A stretch of DNA of 64,000 bases from Oscheius tipulae (taxonomy: Eukaryota > Nematoda > Chromadorea > Rhabditida > Rhabditidae). The position numbers and the translations under genes are program-made. The stretch is taken from positions 11,098,001 through 11,162,000 of the forward strand of contig JASJZH010000006.1 of NCBI GenBank assembly GCA_037178975.1. The letters are read 5' to 3'. Below the pieces are notes generated by a model, which was not told the origin of the DNA, made no database searches, and saw only the letters and a program-made list of their open reading frames with translations. Below are positions 25,735 to 36,919 of the stretch, piece after piece (the stretch's first letter is position 1; the number at the start of each line of letters is the position of its first letter).

Positions 25735-26338
25735 ATGATTGGAAGATGTCTTTTTCTCGTTGCTTCACTTGTTCCTCTGGTTAAGGCGGCCAGTCCTAGC
25801 CGTTCCCTGGTCAATGTTCGTCCAGATCGCACCACCACCAAGTTCCATGTTTATGTTAACCTGACTTGTCATGAGGATTGGAAATACCACGCTGAAGTTC
25901 AGCTCTGGGAGGTAAAGCAGGTGATAAAAAAAACCTAAATATTCGATTCCAGCACAACGGCTTTATGGATGAGAAAATCTCGGAAGTCGTGAACGTCCAC
26001 CAAAATGGAACAACACCCAGGGTCGTGATGATCCAAGGCGAGATGTACAACATTGACGAGCCTGGAGAGGAGTTCGAACCCTACCTCTACTTTACGTATA
26101 TATGTGGCGGCGACATGTGGAAGGTTGTGGAAAAAGTAGTTCAAAAGATGATGTTGATACTTAGGAGACCAAGTACTCTTTTCCCCTCTGTTTCAAAGAG
26201 CAGCGGTTCTGCGACTACGATCTGGAAGTCGATCTGTGGAGCATGCCGTACCAGCCAAACAGTCCCCTGGGGGTCATCGGAAAAGTTTTCGCCGATACCA
26301 GCAACGACGAAAGAATCGCCGCGATACCATACGCTTGA
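25735..26338 (+). CDS. transthyretin-like (TTL) family secreted protein 1
   Basis: Nematode-restricted family of small secreted proteins with a transthyretin-like beta-sandwich; most members have unknown roles. There are three exons: 25735-25911, from 25953, and the last from about 26165 to the stop at 26336-26338. The signal peptide is MIGRCLFLVASLVPLVKA. The conserved pattern is VNLTCHEDWKYHAEVQLWE, then FMDEKISEV, EEFEPYLYFTYICGGDMW, and FPLCFKEQRFCDYDLEVDLW. The four cysteines sit at the family's usual sites. The start lies just after a CTCTTTCAG acceptor, and AATAAA at 26360-26365 is a likely polyadenylation signal. The gene belongs to a small cluster with a relic and a second TTL gene downstream on the same strand. 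Confidence 0.88.
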
Positions 26339-26359
26339 GCCTGTTGTGCAGTCCCTCCT

Positions 26360-26365
26360 AATAAA
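26360..26365 (+). terminator. AATAAA polyadenylation signal of TTL gene 1
   Basis: AATAAA hexamer 21 bases after the stop codon. Confidence 0.55.
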
Positions 26366-26589
26366 TATGTGTGTACTGAAATGTGTGGGTTCGGCTTTCT
26401 GCCTTGAAAGCCTTCTAAAAACACAGGCTAAATGAGCGCTTAGGGCCATATCGGACAGAGACGTGTCATTAACTTTTTGTCAGCTCCTCGAAAACGTCAG
26501 ACTACCCATTACCGCTGGAGCTCGCCCTGCTCTCAACACCTACATGTTCTAACTTGGTCTTTTGTTCTTAGTAGGGTCTTATACCATCC

Positions 26590-26994
26590 TCGCGAAAAAT
26601 TCAGGTAACAATTGTGGTTTGCTCAGGGGATATCGAGCAATGTCGATTTAACACTGCTCTGAGGCAAATTCAAGCCATCCACCTTCCAAGCTTTGGAAGG
26701 TAGGACTATTCCTAAAATTGAAAAAGTAATACAAAGGATGACTTCTTTGGCGGCGATTCAAGGATATCATGCTCTTCGGGCGTGGATTGGCTCAGATCAA
26801 CATTACTAGTCAGCTCATTCCTGGAGCCGTATCTTTCCATCGAGCACTCTTGCACTGACGATCCCTTGGAGATGATACTTTTCTAGACACTTTCCAGACC
26901 TTCAAGATGCAACTAAGTGATTGCTCCCATTCTAGGAAGTTTTGTAAGTACACAGACATCACTCCTCCGTACGAGCCAAAGTATCTGGAATAAT
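26590..26994 (+). pseudogene. decayed third TTL copy
   Basis: Lies between the two intact TTL genes. Three pieces line up with their exons: VTIVVCSGDIEQCRFNTAL (exon 1 core), DDFFGG...SFLEPYLSIEHSCTDDPLE (exon 2; compare the FYFEPFLEIEHDCGG end of TTL gene 2), and MQLSDCSHSRKFCKYTDITP then PYEPKYLE and stop (exon 3). No signal peptide or start codon can be joined to the first piece, because stops lie directly upstream. The junction between the second and third pieces has no GT donor and only about 26 bases of intron. Reading frames survive inside the exons, so the loss is probably fairly recent, or the gene uses an unusual structure I cannot see. Confidence 0.55.
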
Positions 26995-27327
26995 TTCAAA
27001 GATCGTGTGAAAGAAAAGATAAAGTTTGATCCATAAACAACGCTAGAGCGAGTTCAATTGCATGCGGGTACAACCAAAGGGGCCAAGTCGAGTAGGCTTA
27101 CGTTCTGGACAGGTGCCAGATCTGACTCTGAGAACGCCTTATCTTCATAGCTTGGGACCCTTCAATTAACGCTGGTGCCCCATGCCACTGCGGCAACTTG
27201 CTTCAATCGTGTGAAATAAATCTAAGCAATAAATCCATGCCCGGTCATAGTTGCATCACGTTACAAACGTGCTGATAGCGGTGGCATGGGAGTGACTAAT
27301 GAAAGTGACACTCAGTTTCCGACAGCC

Positions 27328-27837
27328 ATGAAGATCAGCTGCTTTTATTCACTTCTTCTTCAGTTTACAGTAGTTCTAGCAACAAGATTTATAGTTGATA
27401 TTGAATATATCTGCTCCGAGGATAACAATAAGTTCCAGGCGAAGACCACTTTGTGGGAGGTAGCAAAAATTACTTTCTGTGTATTCAAAACTTTTCAGGA
27501 CGATGGCCTCATAATATTCTACGATCTAATCGGCTATGGAGCTTCCTACGTGCATGGCAGTCGACCGCAAGTACGGGTAGAAGGCTACGATCCCTTTGAC
27601 CTCTTCGGTTTCTATTTTGAGCCCTTCCTTGAAATTGAACACGATTGTGGTGGCAGCGATTATGAGGTCTGTGAGAAGTGGTCTAGCACATAATATTTTC
27701 AGTTTTTGAGCTATTACTACCTCGAGCCGTGCACCAACTTCTCCGAAGAGTGCGTCTACAACGTGAAAATAGACTTATCAAAACTGAAAAGAAGGAAACG
27801 AGTGCCTTATCTCGAGCGATATAAATTTCAAAAATAA
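27328..27837 (+). CDS. transthyretin-like (TTL) family secreted protein 2
   Basis: Three exons: 27328-27459, 27499-27666 and 27703-27837. The signal peptide MKISCFYSLLLQFTVVLA is followed by RFIVDIEYICSEDNNKFQAK and TTLWE (compare VQLWE in gene 1), then a second exon with FYFEPFLEIEHDCGGSDYE and a third with YYYLEPCTNFSEECVYNVKI. Intron positions match gene 1 (after LWE and after the CGG region), showing common descent. An in-frame upstream ATG at 27286 exists, but the ATG at 27328 sits two bases after a TTTCCGACAG acceptor and starts a clean signal peptide. The basic C-terminus (KLKRRKRVP) is unusual. AATAAA at 27833-27838 overlaps the stop codon. Confidence 0.82.
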
Positions 27838-27838
27838 A
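27833..27838 (+). terminator. AATAAA overlapping the TTL gene 2 stop codon
   Basis: The hexamer AATAAA contains the TAA stop at 27835-27837, implying an extremely short 3' UTR if used. Confidence 0.4.
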
Positions 27839-27917
27839 CATTTAAATATATTCTCCTCTGTTAATTCATCCGGAAGTCATAAAACTTCCGGTCCCATGAG
27901 CTTAGTTTCCTCTTTCT

Positions 27918-30900
27918 ATGCTCCAAGCTGTCAGCCATGTGGCCAATTCTTTGGGTCACCTTAAAACAAAATACGTCAAATACTTGGAGACGCTATGTGC
28001 TGCTAATGGAATCGACATTCAACAGCTAAAAGTAAGAAGCTCTTATTGGGGTCTAATGCTTTCAGAACTCCGGATCTCAATATGACGCTCTTGAAATCTT
28101 TTTTGGCGGATTCCCAGTGCTTGTCGGCCTAAAGTACTTTCAAGCTCTGAAGGTTCTAAAAATCTTTGGACAGAACGTCAGCAGTTTGAAGCCCCTAACT
28201 GAGGTGGCAAGCACGTTGGAAGAGTTATGGATCTGCGAGGGACAGTTGAAAGGTACAGAGAGCTCTAAACCTTTTCGAAGTTGTTCAGATCTAACTGGCG
28301 CTGAACAGTGCACAAGTTTGAAAAAGCTATTTCTTTATGAGAATCAAATAACGTGTGCGAAACAGCTGTCATTGTTAAATAGCCTGGAGATTCTTCATCT
28401 AGAAGATAATGCCCTACAAGACTTGCTTTTTCTGGAAACTCTGAACAATTTATTCTATGTAAATATTGCTTCCAATAACTTGTCTGAACGAGGTAGCCCT
28501 CTTTTAATGGCTTTACATAGATTTAGAACTTTCAACGATATCCACATGGCCACCAAAACTGCAAACGTTGTATCTTTCAAATAATGGTTTCAGCAGCCTC
28601 AAGGTAGCTTGACAACCTAATTATAAATACATTTTTAGAGCATTTTCACATGCTGCACTGCCTCATCCATTCGTTATCTTCACATTTGTTCGGCTAGCTT
28701 ACCTCTAAGTAATACCGAAAGTGAAGAGAAGGTTGTAGCCTGGCTAACATTTCATTTCCGCTTTTTGGAAAACCTTGATGGCGACTTTTTTGGTAACATT
28801 GATGCGGTAGGTTGGTTGACAGCCTGTAATCGGGAATTTAGCCAAATATGGAAATTTTGATTGCCGAAAAATTGGATGATGTTGCTTTACTGGAGGAGAA
28901 ACTCATTCTGGAAAAGAAGTTTCTAGAAAAATCGGCATTAAGAGTCCAAGGAAAGCTCACTAAACTTTGTGAAGCACTGGAGAAGCTGAAGGAAACACTG
29001 TCGACCAAAGATGGTTAGTCAAACTGGGACAATTTGATCATTTTTGTTCAGCAAAAAGAGAAATCGTGAAACGTGTTCTTGAGGTAGCTCTTTCCAATAT
29101 CCAAGATATTAAGCCTACCAAAAGTGTGTTTTGCATATTATACAAACGCTTTGCTAGAAAAATGTCGCCGAACCTTGTTATTCCTTCACAAGCTGGAAGT
29201 TTACAATATTAATTTGCGATTAGAATCAGCTGGAACAAGTACCTTGATGTCTGCAAGTGAGGCAGAAACAGTCCTTCTGATGCACTTTCTCAATTTCAAC
29301 TGTTCAATGAAGCATAACTACTCGGTAAGAAATAGAAAAACAACTAACAAAGTCTAGGTTTCCATTAAACAATGCTTTATGATCAAATCCATATCGAAAG
29401 TCGATCAAGACAGATTGTGTATGATTGAAAAAGAGGATGGGGTGAAGGTATGGAACGAGCGGGAACTGCTTCTACTTTTGGATCACTATAACCGACCAAC
29501 TTGCGGATCAGTGAGAATAATCAAAGACGTAGAACTTTTGAGGAAAGAGGCTAAAGAAAAGGTAAACTTTTTGGTTTATAAAGTATGTTCATTTTAGACA
29601 ACAGTATTTTTTGAACCAGTCTTTTGCCGAAAACCAGCATTTTCCTCAATTCCTGCTGTGGAAACAAACGGTTCAAACTTAAATGCACCTAAAACACTAT
29701 TTAGGTAATTCAGTGTTGGACAGAACCCCTCATGACGACATGGCTCTGTGGCAAGACCTTGTTTTGATAGCAGTAGCTATAATTGAAATACAGTATCCGA
29801 GTCATTTGTACATCGACCATCTTCGGTATTGAATATTACATTTCACACAGATCTAACAGATTTAGATTTCGCGAAAAGTTTGACGAAAGTTTTGATGGTC
29901 AGCTCAAAAAACTGAGGGAAATGAATATCAATGTGGAGATCAAAGACGAGAAAAGACGTGTATCTATCATGGATGCGACATTTCACGAACCTTCTCTCGA
30001 GAATATGACTGCGGATAAGGGCAGGTTACAATCTATCAACATTTAGAATAACCAAGATTTAAGTAAAACAGTAAAAGTGAAAGACATAATTTCGCCAAAA
30101 TCCATACAAACAAGGTATTCTACTTCAGAAGGTTATGGGAAAGTTGTGACGGTCCGAAGTCCCGTCGAAGTATGCCTAGCCTACGGACGAACTCCATTAT
30201 TCACTGATTTTGTCGAGTTCCAAGCCAAAATCAGTATTTTGGACTTGGGAGGACTCAAAATAACGACGCTTTCTGGTATAGAGTCATTCTGTAATCTGAA
30301 GTTTTTATCTGTCAAGGTATGGACTTATATCATGTTTAAATAGACTCCTTCAGGAAAACAAGCTATCTTCTCTGAAGAAACTGGAAACACTATCACACTT
30401 GGTGTTTTTGGATGCATCTCACAACAAAATCGCAAAACTGGATTACCTTCCCGAACAACTCATCGAAGTTAACTTGAGCTCGAACAGACTGGGTAGTCTG
30501 GCGTTTTGCAACAGTTTACAGGTACAGTCTGAAATACTGTTGGTACTTAATTTTAAGGGAGTCGAAAGGTTGAACGTGTCTTGTAACTACATTCGTAGTC
30601 TGCAAGGGATTGACAGTTGCCCCTCACTGTCTAATTTCACGGCCAGTACTAATCTCATAAAAGGTTTTGAATCATTTTTTCGTCCAATCTCTTTCAGAAC
30701 GAACCGAGATTGATTTCCTCATCCATTGTAGCAAACTTTGGTTTCTGGACCTGTCTGGAAATCCTCTAACAAATTCTGATGATATCAGGACTAAAATCCT
30801 TCACAGCCTACCTTCTCTACTAACATTTAACCGAAAAATTGTGAAGAAGGAGCATCAGGCAATAGTTTACCGATATGGAAGAGGATTAAGCGTTGAATTT

Positions 30901-32178
30901 GTTGGAAAAAAGTATAGCGTAACAAGTTTTCACAAGAGATTTGAATGTCTTCAGCTATCCTGATTACTCTTCACGGGTTGACATGGCTTTTGTTGATCAA
31001 CATCTGGAGATAATAGTTTTTGATTCGACATTTGCTGACAAGTAGAGCTAGTAAACATGTTTAACAGAGTTCAGGTTATCACAACTTCGGACTCTTGATT
31101 TGTCGAAAAATCAGCTGCAAGAAGTCCGACAACTTTCAACGCTGCCAATGCTTGAAAGTCTAAATTTGAATGGCAATTGCGTCCGTATTGTCTACAATGA
31201 AAATGAGGACAATAATGTTGAATCTGTGGGTCAAATTTGAAGATGTTTGTATCCATTTACAGCCTTTCCCATCATTGCGAAAATTGGATCTAAGCCAGAA
31301 TGGATTAACTGTCCCGTTTCTCAGTCGACTTGGATTCAAGTACCTTCTGAACCTACAGGAACTTATACTTAAAGACAATCAGATCAATTGGTATGTTTTA
31401 ACTTTTTGCAATACCCTTTACAATAATCTTTAGCTTAAATCTTCAACTCTTTGATAGTCCGCTTTTGGAAACACTTGATGTGAGCAACAACCTTCTAAAA
31501 ACAGTCAAACGACACATCTTGCCTCATTTAAAATATCTGGACCTGAACTTTAACCGCTTAAAAGAAATAGATGGGCTAGCAGACCTCAAAGTGGAAAAAC
31601 TCCTGCTGAACAGCAACAGGTTTGCCAAAAACAGTTCACATACTGATGCTTATCAGAATTTCTACCTGTGCAGCATTACTCACTCTTAAAAGTTTATCAA
31701 ACCTGATAGTTCTTGATTGTAGAGGAAATCCCGTTGTTGGGAGACGCGTATTCCAGGAATTTGTGAAAACTCAGGTTTGTTATGACTTGACAAAACACAA
31801 AAACCGTCTTGAGGTTCCACAGCTTGAAATACTCAACGATATGGAGTGCAAGAACATTCGCGGTTTGCCAGAAGTCAAATCAAGAGGTAGTGAGTTGGAT
31901 CGCTCAAACTTCGGATTCTGTCAAGTATTCACTGACCAGCTCATAGTCCCGTACATTTTTGTTCTATTTTTCAAACCTTGAGTTCTAGAGAAAGCTGTTT
32001 CCAAAGAAGGTACTCTTTTGAACGAGGATGGGGTTCCGATACTGATATTATACTCAAGAAACCGGTTTGTCGAGTCCCCGTAACAGTCCAGTTACAACTT
32101 TTCAGAAAGCCAAAATGCCCATTTCGATGTCGTCAGCCAAATGTTACAAAGAGACTTCGGGCTTCAGATTTATTCTAA
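27918..32178 (+). CDS. large leucine-rich-repeat protein, LRRC9-like
   Basis: Gene of about 20 exons encoding roughly 1,100 residues. The N-terminus matches vertebrate LRRC9 in order: a short helical start (LETLCAANGIDI), then SGSQYDALEIFFGGFPVLVG, ALKVLKIFGQNVSSLKPLTE and TLEELWICEGQL, followed by SDS22-type repeats (SLKKLFLYENQITCAKQL; SLEILHLEDNAL). A coiled-coil linker comes next (28850-29010: EEKLILEKKFLEKSALR). A second repeat block (30230-31900) has ILDLGGLKITTLSGIESFCN, LVFLDASHNKIAKLDYLPEQ, LRTLDLSKNQLQEV and LETLDVSNNLLKTVKRHILP. Human LRRC9 is longer (about 1,450). The role is unknown; elsewhere the gene is associated with ciliated tissues. I see no signal peptide or TM segment. 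It converges with the MOLO-1-like gene 88 bases downstream. Confidence 0.8.
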
Positions 32179-32215
32179 CTGGCACCAAATTGGAACCACA
32201 CCAGAAGTTTTGATA

Positions 32216-32221
32216 TTTATT
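32216..32221 (-). terminator. AATAAA polyadenylation signal of the MOLO-1-like gene
   Basis: Minus-strand AATAAA about 46 bases after the MOLO-1-like stop codon, inside the 88-base gap between two convergent genes. Confidence 0.5.
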
Positions 32222-32266
32222 GAGATCGGCAACAGACATTTGTATGAACAACAGGTGAGGGGTCAA

Positions 32267-33330
32267 TTACAAGCGTGAGGTGGAAGAGGCCATGGCGTAG
32301 CGGCCTCGTCCGTCGTTGCAGCAATGTTTCGCGCAACAGTAGATTCCTAGTCCTGTCACGGCTAAAACGACGAGACCGACCACGACAAAGATCAAGATGA
32401 CAGCCCAGAGGGGAAGGGGCCAATACCAGCCCTTGGTCTCAGTCACTTTGACCTTTTCTCCGTTCAGAACTTTGCTGTAAGTATCGAGCATGTAGCTGAC
32501 CCCTTCGTAGTATTTGGAGCTCTTGAAGAAGAACTCTTCGGCGTGAGTGGAAATGGATGTGATCATCTCATTGCTGATGAATTGCTTGGTATTATCTCCA
32601 ATTGATGTCGAGACCTGCAAAAAATATCGATTTATGTTTTTGCTCTATCAGAGAAAACGACCCTCTTTAGGGGGCCTATTTGCCGACACCAAATAGCAAA
32701 CAACGTTCCCTTATCGGGCACCAAAAAGCCCTTCGAAGGACGCTTTAGTCGAGGATAGCGAAAACTGTCAATGAAACTTACCACATCATCTCCAACGGAA
32801 AGGAAAATGAGGAGGTCATCTTGACAGTGTCCACGGTTTTGACGCACACGCACCTTGTCTGCGAAGACTTGAGCGGCACGAAATACCGTGTCACGGTCCC
32901 TTAAGTGACGTTGAGATATTTCCTAACAGTAAAACTACTTCTCATCATCGTTCAATCGCATCTGTGGAGTGAAGGCAACCGACATAATGTAGCCGAGACC
33001 AGATGAATCACATCTACCTTTAGAATTATCCGCAACCTGGTCACAAATGCATTTGGTTTGGCTTTGAATGTTGACCAGTTGATGGAGTAGTTTCAGTTCT
33101 AGAAGTAGAGCTGAAATGAGAAAGAAGTAACTTACGAGTTCCGTTTTGCAAAATTCCTGTGGGATCACAAACATAGCCGGGCTCCTGAATGCCGCAAAGT
33201 ACTAAAAGAGACGTACTGGTGATCAAAAGTTTCTGTTACCTGGCTGTCTAAGTGAATCGGGATAAGTTTCGGGAGTGTAGTCGGTAAAGGCAGTTGCGCT
33301 GGCAAGAAGAGACAAGAGTAGGAAGAGCAT
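32267..33330 (-). CDS. MOLO-1-like type I membrane protein with TPM domain
   Basis: Resembles C. elegans MOLO-1, an auxiliary subunit that increases the activity of levamisole-sensitive acetylcholine receptors at the neuromuscular junction. The signal peptide MLFLLLSLLASATA is followed by DYTPETYPDSLRQP, CGIQEPGYVCDPTGIL, LLHQLVNIQSQTKCICDQ, and a TPM-fold region (GLGYIMSVAFTPQMRLNDDE; RDTVFRAAQVFADKVRVRQN; DDLLIFLSVGDD; MITSISTHAEEFF). One C-terminal TM helix (LPLWAVILIFVVVGLVVLAV) and a short Cys-rich tail (CCAKHCC) end the protein, about 275 residues in all. The ATG follows a GTGTGCAG acceptor. The family call rests on the YTPE/CDP.G.L start and the topology. Confidence 0.75.
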
Positions 33331-33876
33331 CACGCTGCACACTGAATGCCGCTAGGAGAGACTCAAATACAGGCTGATAACCGTGCCCACTCGCTGACTA
33401 AGACCCTTGCTGAATCAGCAGCGGCAGTCTCGAGGCTCCGGAAGTCTTGGATAATTCTGCTGATAAAATGCTTGCTTATCGAAAACTCACGACGTAATGT
33501 GGCGCCACGGAAGTGAATGAACCATGTGTTGTGTCAATTCTTGAGACAAACAGATGACACATAACTATGCTCCGCATCACTGTGAGACATCTGAACATTC
33601 TAAAAAAAAAAGACGAGGTTGGTGACAAGGCTAGTTACACAAAAAGACATTGAGGCAGAATGACAGAGACAGGGAGACAAAGAGGCAGGGAAACAGAGAC
33701 AGAGAGATAGAGAAAGAGCGAGACTAAGAAACAGTTTTTCTTTTGTATTTTTTAACTTTCTTGTGCAAACAATGCGTCATATTAAATGAACTGCCAAGTG
33801 CTTGTTTAAGTCGTATTTCGGTCATGATTTGACCTTCATATGAAGTCCTGTCTGTTGTCATTTGCCGCAACTGGAA
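33331..33876. other. intergenic with purine-rich tract
   Basis: Space between the divergent MOLO-1-like and FAS1 genes, which may share a promoter region here. It contains a strongly purine-biased tract at about 33650-33735 built from imperfect GACAGAGA-like units. No genes seen. Confidence 0.5.
33650..33735. repeat. GA-rich imperfect repeat tract
   Basis: About 85 bases almost free of thymine on the plus strand, made of degenerate GACAGAGA/GAGGCAGG units. Possibly GAGA-like promoter sequence. Confidence 0.6.
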
Positions 33877-36800
33877 ATGACCCGCTTTTTGTGTGCCTTA
33901 CTCTTATGTGTTACAATTACTTCTTCTCATCCAGTTAGTTAATTTTTTCCATTTAACACTATTCAAGGAAAGAGACGAATTACTATCACCACTTCAAATC
34001 AAAACTGCTGTTGACTCGGTAACACCTTTTGATCATACTTTTAATTGCTTTAGTTACAAAAGTTTCTGGTCAGCAGTCTCAACAATGCTGCCAATACTGC
34101 AGTTGTAGGTTTTTCTTATTCCCATCCAGCTTATGAGCTCAGGCCACTCCAGCTGAAACAGAATCTGACGAAGTCAAGCTGGTATCTTATAAAGAAGCCT
34201 TCTTTAATCTATTTGATACCGTACGTCAAAGCACAGTAGTGGCTATGGACAAGAAAGTTCGAGGGTGAGTATTTTTCTGTTTTGAGCCTATTGACTCTTT
34301 TGGGTGTCTTTGTATCACAAGATCCGTTACAACTTGACTCTGTCATTTAGTTTGCGTGTCACTAGCCGGCCTATCATGAGAAATGTATATTTTTCTTAGC
34401 GCAGACCGATCTAACCGGACATGTTACTACTAATACCCTTTATCGTTTCTTGCACATTGAAGTACCTATCCTCATAGAAAAGAAGTCTGTGGACGTGGAG
34501 AGCTTCGCATTTTAAAGCCTACCGAAGGTTTCATGTTCCGCGGATCCGCCAAATGTCAACAGTTTTCCCATGCTATTCGTTGTTTTGAGCAGGTTCTAAC
34601 TCCAGAGGTTGGTTTAGAATGCATACCGTTATTGCTCAAATTCAGGCTTCCAATGAAACAATGAGAATCAAACGCTGTTGCGATGGGAGTGAAAGTGATG
34701 ATATTTTGACCAAAGGATGCAAGAAATGTGAGAAACACTCGCATCTAATAAAAGATGTTTCAGCTGAGCCGAGTCCAACCCTGAGTTCAGTCATGGAGAA
34801 ATTCAAATGTACTGGAAAAATCACCGAGTCTAAGGAACTTTCAACCTTTATCTTGATAGAAAGTTCTGTCAAGGTTAAATATTTTCCAAGAACGTACACT
34901 CATCAATTCAGGTCATCGAGATCCCTGGAGTTCAACACGTTTATGATTGGTTCCATGGCAGCCGTCTTATTGATAAAAAGGGAGACTCGTACCTAATCAG
35001 CCAAAATTCGGATAACGTCGAGCGAGTGGTAAAGACCTTAATCTGATTAATTTAGCATCGGTTTAAAACTTGCAGATAACTTATTTGAATTGCCGAGCAT
35101 TGGAGACAACTGGCCTAATCACAAAGGAAGGAGTAGCTCACGTTTGTAAGAAGGACATTGAGCCAGCAGAGAAGACCCTCGGCAATCTTTTGGAGAAGAA
35201 ATATTCCGAGTTCTTTAAGCGTAAATTCCTTTACGTTCTCCACATCAAAAAAAGTTTCAGTTTTGCCCAAGGACTTGAAACAAAAACTGAAGTCAAATAG
35301 TGGATTGTTCTTTACAGTTTTTGTCGTTTCTGACAAAAACTTGAAAAAATATGACAAGAAATTCTTGGAACGTGTCGCTACTAATAAGAATGGAAAGAAT
35401 GTTATCCAACCCAAAATTAGAGGTTTCAGAATTTGGAAAAGCCCACATTTTCTCCAAAATGTCGTGCTCCTACACGTTCGGAGAAAGTTCTATGACGAGT
35501 CTAACGGGAGAAGTGATTAGCTTGCAATCGGTTAACGGTATCCGATCAATCAAACAAGCTAAACTGTCAGCTACAATTGACCTTGTGGCCACCAACGGGG
35601 TGATTCATGAAGTTGAGAGCATCATTGACGAAGAGGATTGTATGTTTTCTTGTTTTCTACTTAATAGCTCCGATCCTTAGTTCAACTTTGGACAGATCGT
35701 TGCAAAGACTATAATCCTGATTTTATCAAGGCTGTTTCTAAAGATTTTGACACGGAAAAAGGAATGACCATTTTTATGCCACCGAAAACAGAAAAGGTTT
35801 GTACTTTATCTAGTCCAGCCGCTTCCGTCTGTTTTAGTAACTGAATTGGAACATGTATACTTTGTGTATCGTCTCAGTGTCCGTACTATATGTCTTATTT
35901 GGCAACTACAATCGGGCGTGTATACTCCACTGTGCCGTCTCGGTCACTTGAAAGCTGCATGTCAGCTCTGATTCGAAAGTTAAACCAACCCTTACCTGTA
36001 CCGTCTCGATAACCAAAGACTCTCGTACCATCTCCGTGGACAATCTTGATTAGATATTGCTCCCGTCTAGTTTTAAAAGAAAGTTTTCAGGTAGACAAAG
36101 ACGACATCGTCAATCATGTTATCCTCAATTCGTGTCAAGAATTTTCTTTTGAGGCGACTATTACTGTCAAGGGAAAGTCAAAAGTAACCTAGTTTTTTTC
36201 CCAACATAGCACTACGGCTTCAGTATTTCTTTGGCAGATTCCCACAGCATACCCCTCTTTGGAATGCCAGCTCTTATGGAGAGGAACCGTTTGGTGATCT
36301 CGTAGGTTTTTATAGAATTTAGGAGTTAAGTTTTCTAATAGAAATGGTTCCAAATTGGTTGCACGAGAATTTCTCCAGTTTCGCTAAAGGCTTTTAATAG
36401 TAATGTCTACTTCATCGAAAAGCCCCTGAAAGCTGTTAAGCAGACAGTTTTGGAGTTTTTGAGCTGCAGGAGCGAGCTTTCCAAATTTGCCAAGTACGTC
36501 CTTCTTGTTTCTCGAACCCGTTTAGACTCTTCACCTCCTTTTTGAAAGCATTCAAGGGGACGTTATCCGGCTATACACTTGTTGTACCCACGAATGATGC
36601 ATTCGGCAAGAAAAGTGTGACTGACATCGAATCTTTCGTTTTGGGCCATATGCTTTTGGGTAAGCCTTTGATATTTTTGAACCCCTTGGATTCAGAACCG
36701 ATTTGTGAACATGACCTGTCTGACGGACAAGAAGCCGAGTTTCTGAGTTTTACCCAAGAGAAGATACATCTGAAAAACAAAAGCGGAAAAATTTTTATCC

Positions 36801-36919
36801 ATGGAGCTGCAATAATCGTAACATTTTTTGTTTCCATTTTAAGCTGTTTTCAGGAACGTTTCGAGTTGAGTGATGCAGTCGTCTATGTGAACAAGATTTC
36901 TCTGAAGTCTATTGACTGA
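33877..36919 (+). CDS. secreted fasciclin (FAS1)-domain protein
   Basis: Divergent homologue of periostin/TGFBI-type extracellular-matrix proteins, about 700-760 residues from about 15 exons. The signal peptide is MTRFLCALLLCVTITSSHP. A Cys-rich stretch follows (RGSAKCQQFSHAIRCFEQV; MRIKRCCDGSESDDI; GCKKCEKHS), recalling the EMI/CROPT module before FAS1 repeats in that family. FAS1-like units follow: LSSVMEKFKCTGKI...STFILIESSVKVI, LFFTVFVVSDKNLKKYDKKF, and the clearest one at the end (GYTLVVPTNDAFGKK...FVLGHMLL...IHGAAII...LSDAVVYVNKISL). There is no GPI or TM segment at the C-terminus, so it is probably secreted. The first exon was chosen because it gives a signal peptide and keeps frame across three small exons. 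Confidence 0.75.

Noticed and set aside
26060-26080. tRNA B-box-like GTTCGAACCC
   Set aside because: It lies inside the conserved EEFEPYLY coding segment of TTL gene 1, and no cloverleaf can be drawn around it.
36542-36919. Final FAS1 exons as a separate bacterial-like single-domain gene
   Set aside because: Upstream exons splice in frame to the same product and share its FAS1 and secreted character. Nothing indicates transfer.
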